5,478 nucleotides of DNA from Bdellovibrionales bacterium (GTDB lineage Bacteria > Bdellovibrionota > UBA1018): positions 1 through 5,478 of the forward strand of contig JAGWZD010000157.1 in assembly GCA_018968995.1 (NCBI GenBank), written 5' to 3'. The notes beneath the pieces are model-generated. The model had not been told where the DNA came from, did not search any database, and worked only from the letters and a program-made list of their open reading frames with translations. Positions 5,249-5,478 of the stretch are shown piece after piece (within the stretch, counting starts at the first letter, position 1; every line of letters starts with the position of its first letter). Both the position numbers and the translations under genes were made by a program.

Positions 5249-5478
5249 ATGCAAAATGACTCTGAATTTTACCTATCGACCTTAGCCGAGCAAGAGCGCC
5301 TGCAGACGTATCGATTCGCGGGGGTACGGACGATTCTGGTTGTTCTTTCCTCAGCTGGAATGGCTGTTGACCTCGATGGTCTAAGGTCGCGGATTCACGC
5401 CGCCTACCCGGATGCAGCCGTCTTTTTTGTCACCACCAGAGGCAAGACTCTAGGGGCTTCATCGAAAGGTCATGTGGA
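5249..5478 (+). CDS. Unrecognised protein, N-terminal 76 residues (runs off right edge)
   Basis: ATG 5249 opens a frame without stops to the end of the window, 76 codons plus two bases. I do not recognise the protein. After a polar start (1-24) comes a likely strand RTILVVLSS (27-35), then a helix-like segment around DLDGLRSRIHAAYPDA (41-56), then a second strand AVFFVTTRG (57-65). This strand-helix-strand order with a YPDA turn resembles the N-terminal half of Rossmann-like GT-B enzymes such as ADP-heptose glycosyltransferases (GT9 family). The usual GDxxL segment after the first strand is absent (here AGMAVDL), so this is only a structural hint. No signal peptide or membrane helix is seen. 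It is divergent from the rlmL-type gene across 90 bp, which may carry shared control. That the frame codes is supported by this amino-acid pattern and by its position; function remains open. Confidence 0.7.
   Translation, partial: MQNDSEFYLSTLAEQERLQTYRFAGVRTILVVLSSAGMAVDLDGLRSRIHAAYPDAAVFFVTTRGKTLGASSKGHV

Overview
The window reads as ordinary chromosomal housekeeping DNA from a bacterium, with closely packed genes, G+C near one half and no sign of mobile or phage DNA. The RlmI-like and RlmL-like rRNA methyltransferases and the E. coli-like thymidylate synthase suggest a Gram-negative, proteobacterium-like host. A Bdellovibrionota-type organism would fit, but that is an impression rather than a demonstration. 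No CRISPR array, insertion sequence, tRNA or rRNA was seen.

Layout. A calcineurin-like metallophosphoesterase runs leftward off the left edge (1-510). A 200-bp divergent intergenic region follows, with a perfect 9+9 bp inverted repeat. A rightward cluster then runs thyA (711-1505), folA (1505-2008, start overlapping the thyA stop), an RlmI-type PUA-methyltransferase gene (2022-3311), a possible 46-codon small gene (3340-3480) and a bcp-type peroxiredoxin (3502-3969). The peroxiredoxin gene overlaps tail-to-tail by 17 bp with a leftward THUMP-domain 23S rRNA methyltransferase of the RlmL type (3953-5158). A 90-bp divergent region with palindromes separates this from a rightward gene of unknown function, cut by the right edge (5249-5478).

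How the genes work together. ThyA turns dUMP into dTMP and oxidises methylene-THF to dihydrofolate. FolA reduces that dihydrofolate back to THF, so the overlapping pair encodes the two enzymes of one cycle. Two separate genes here modify rRNA. They represent the two methyltransferase families that are fused in the E. coli RlmKL protein, although the RlmI-like copy carries a PUA domain and so looks like RlmI rather than RlmK. The peroxiredoxin is a thioredoxin-dependent peroxide scavenger with no evident functional link to its neighbours.

No clearly novel system was found. The points most worth a second look are the small ORF before bcp, the inverted repeat at 586-608, the shared motif and missing Shine-Dalgarno sites ahead of the first genes of each transcript, and the truncated right-hand gene.
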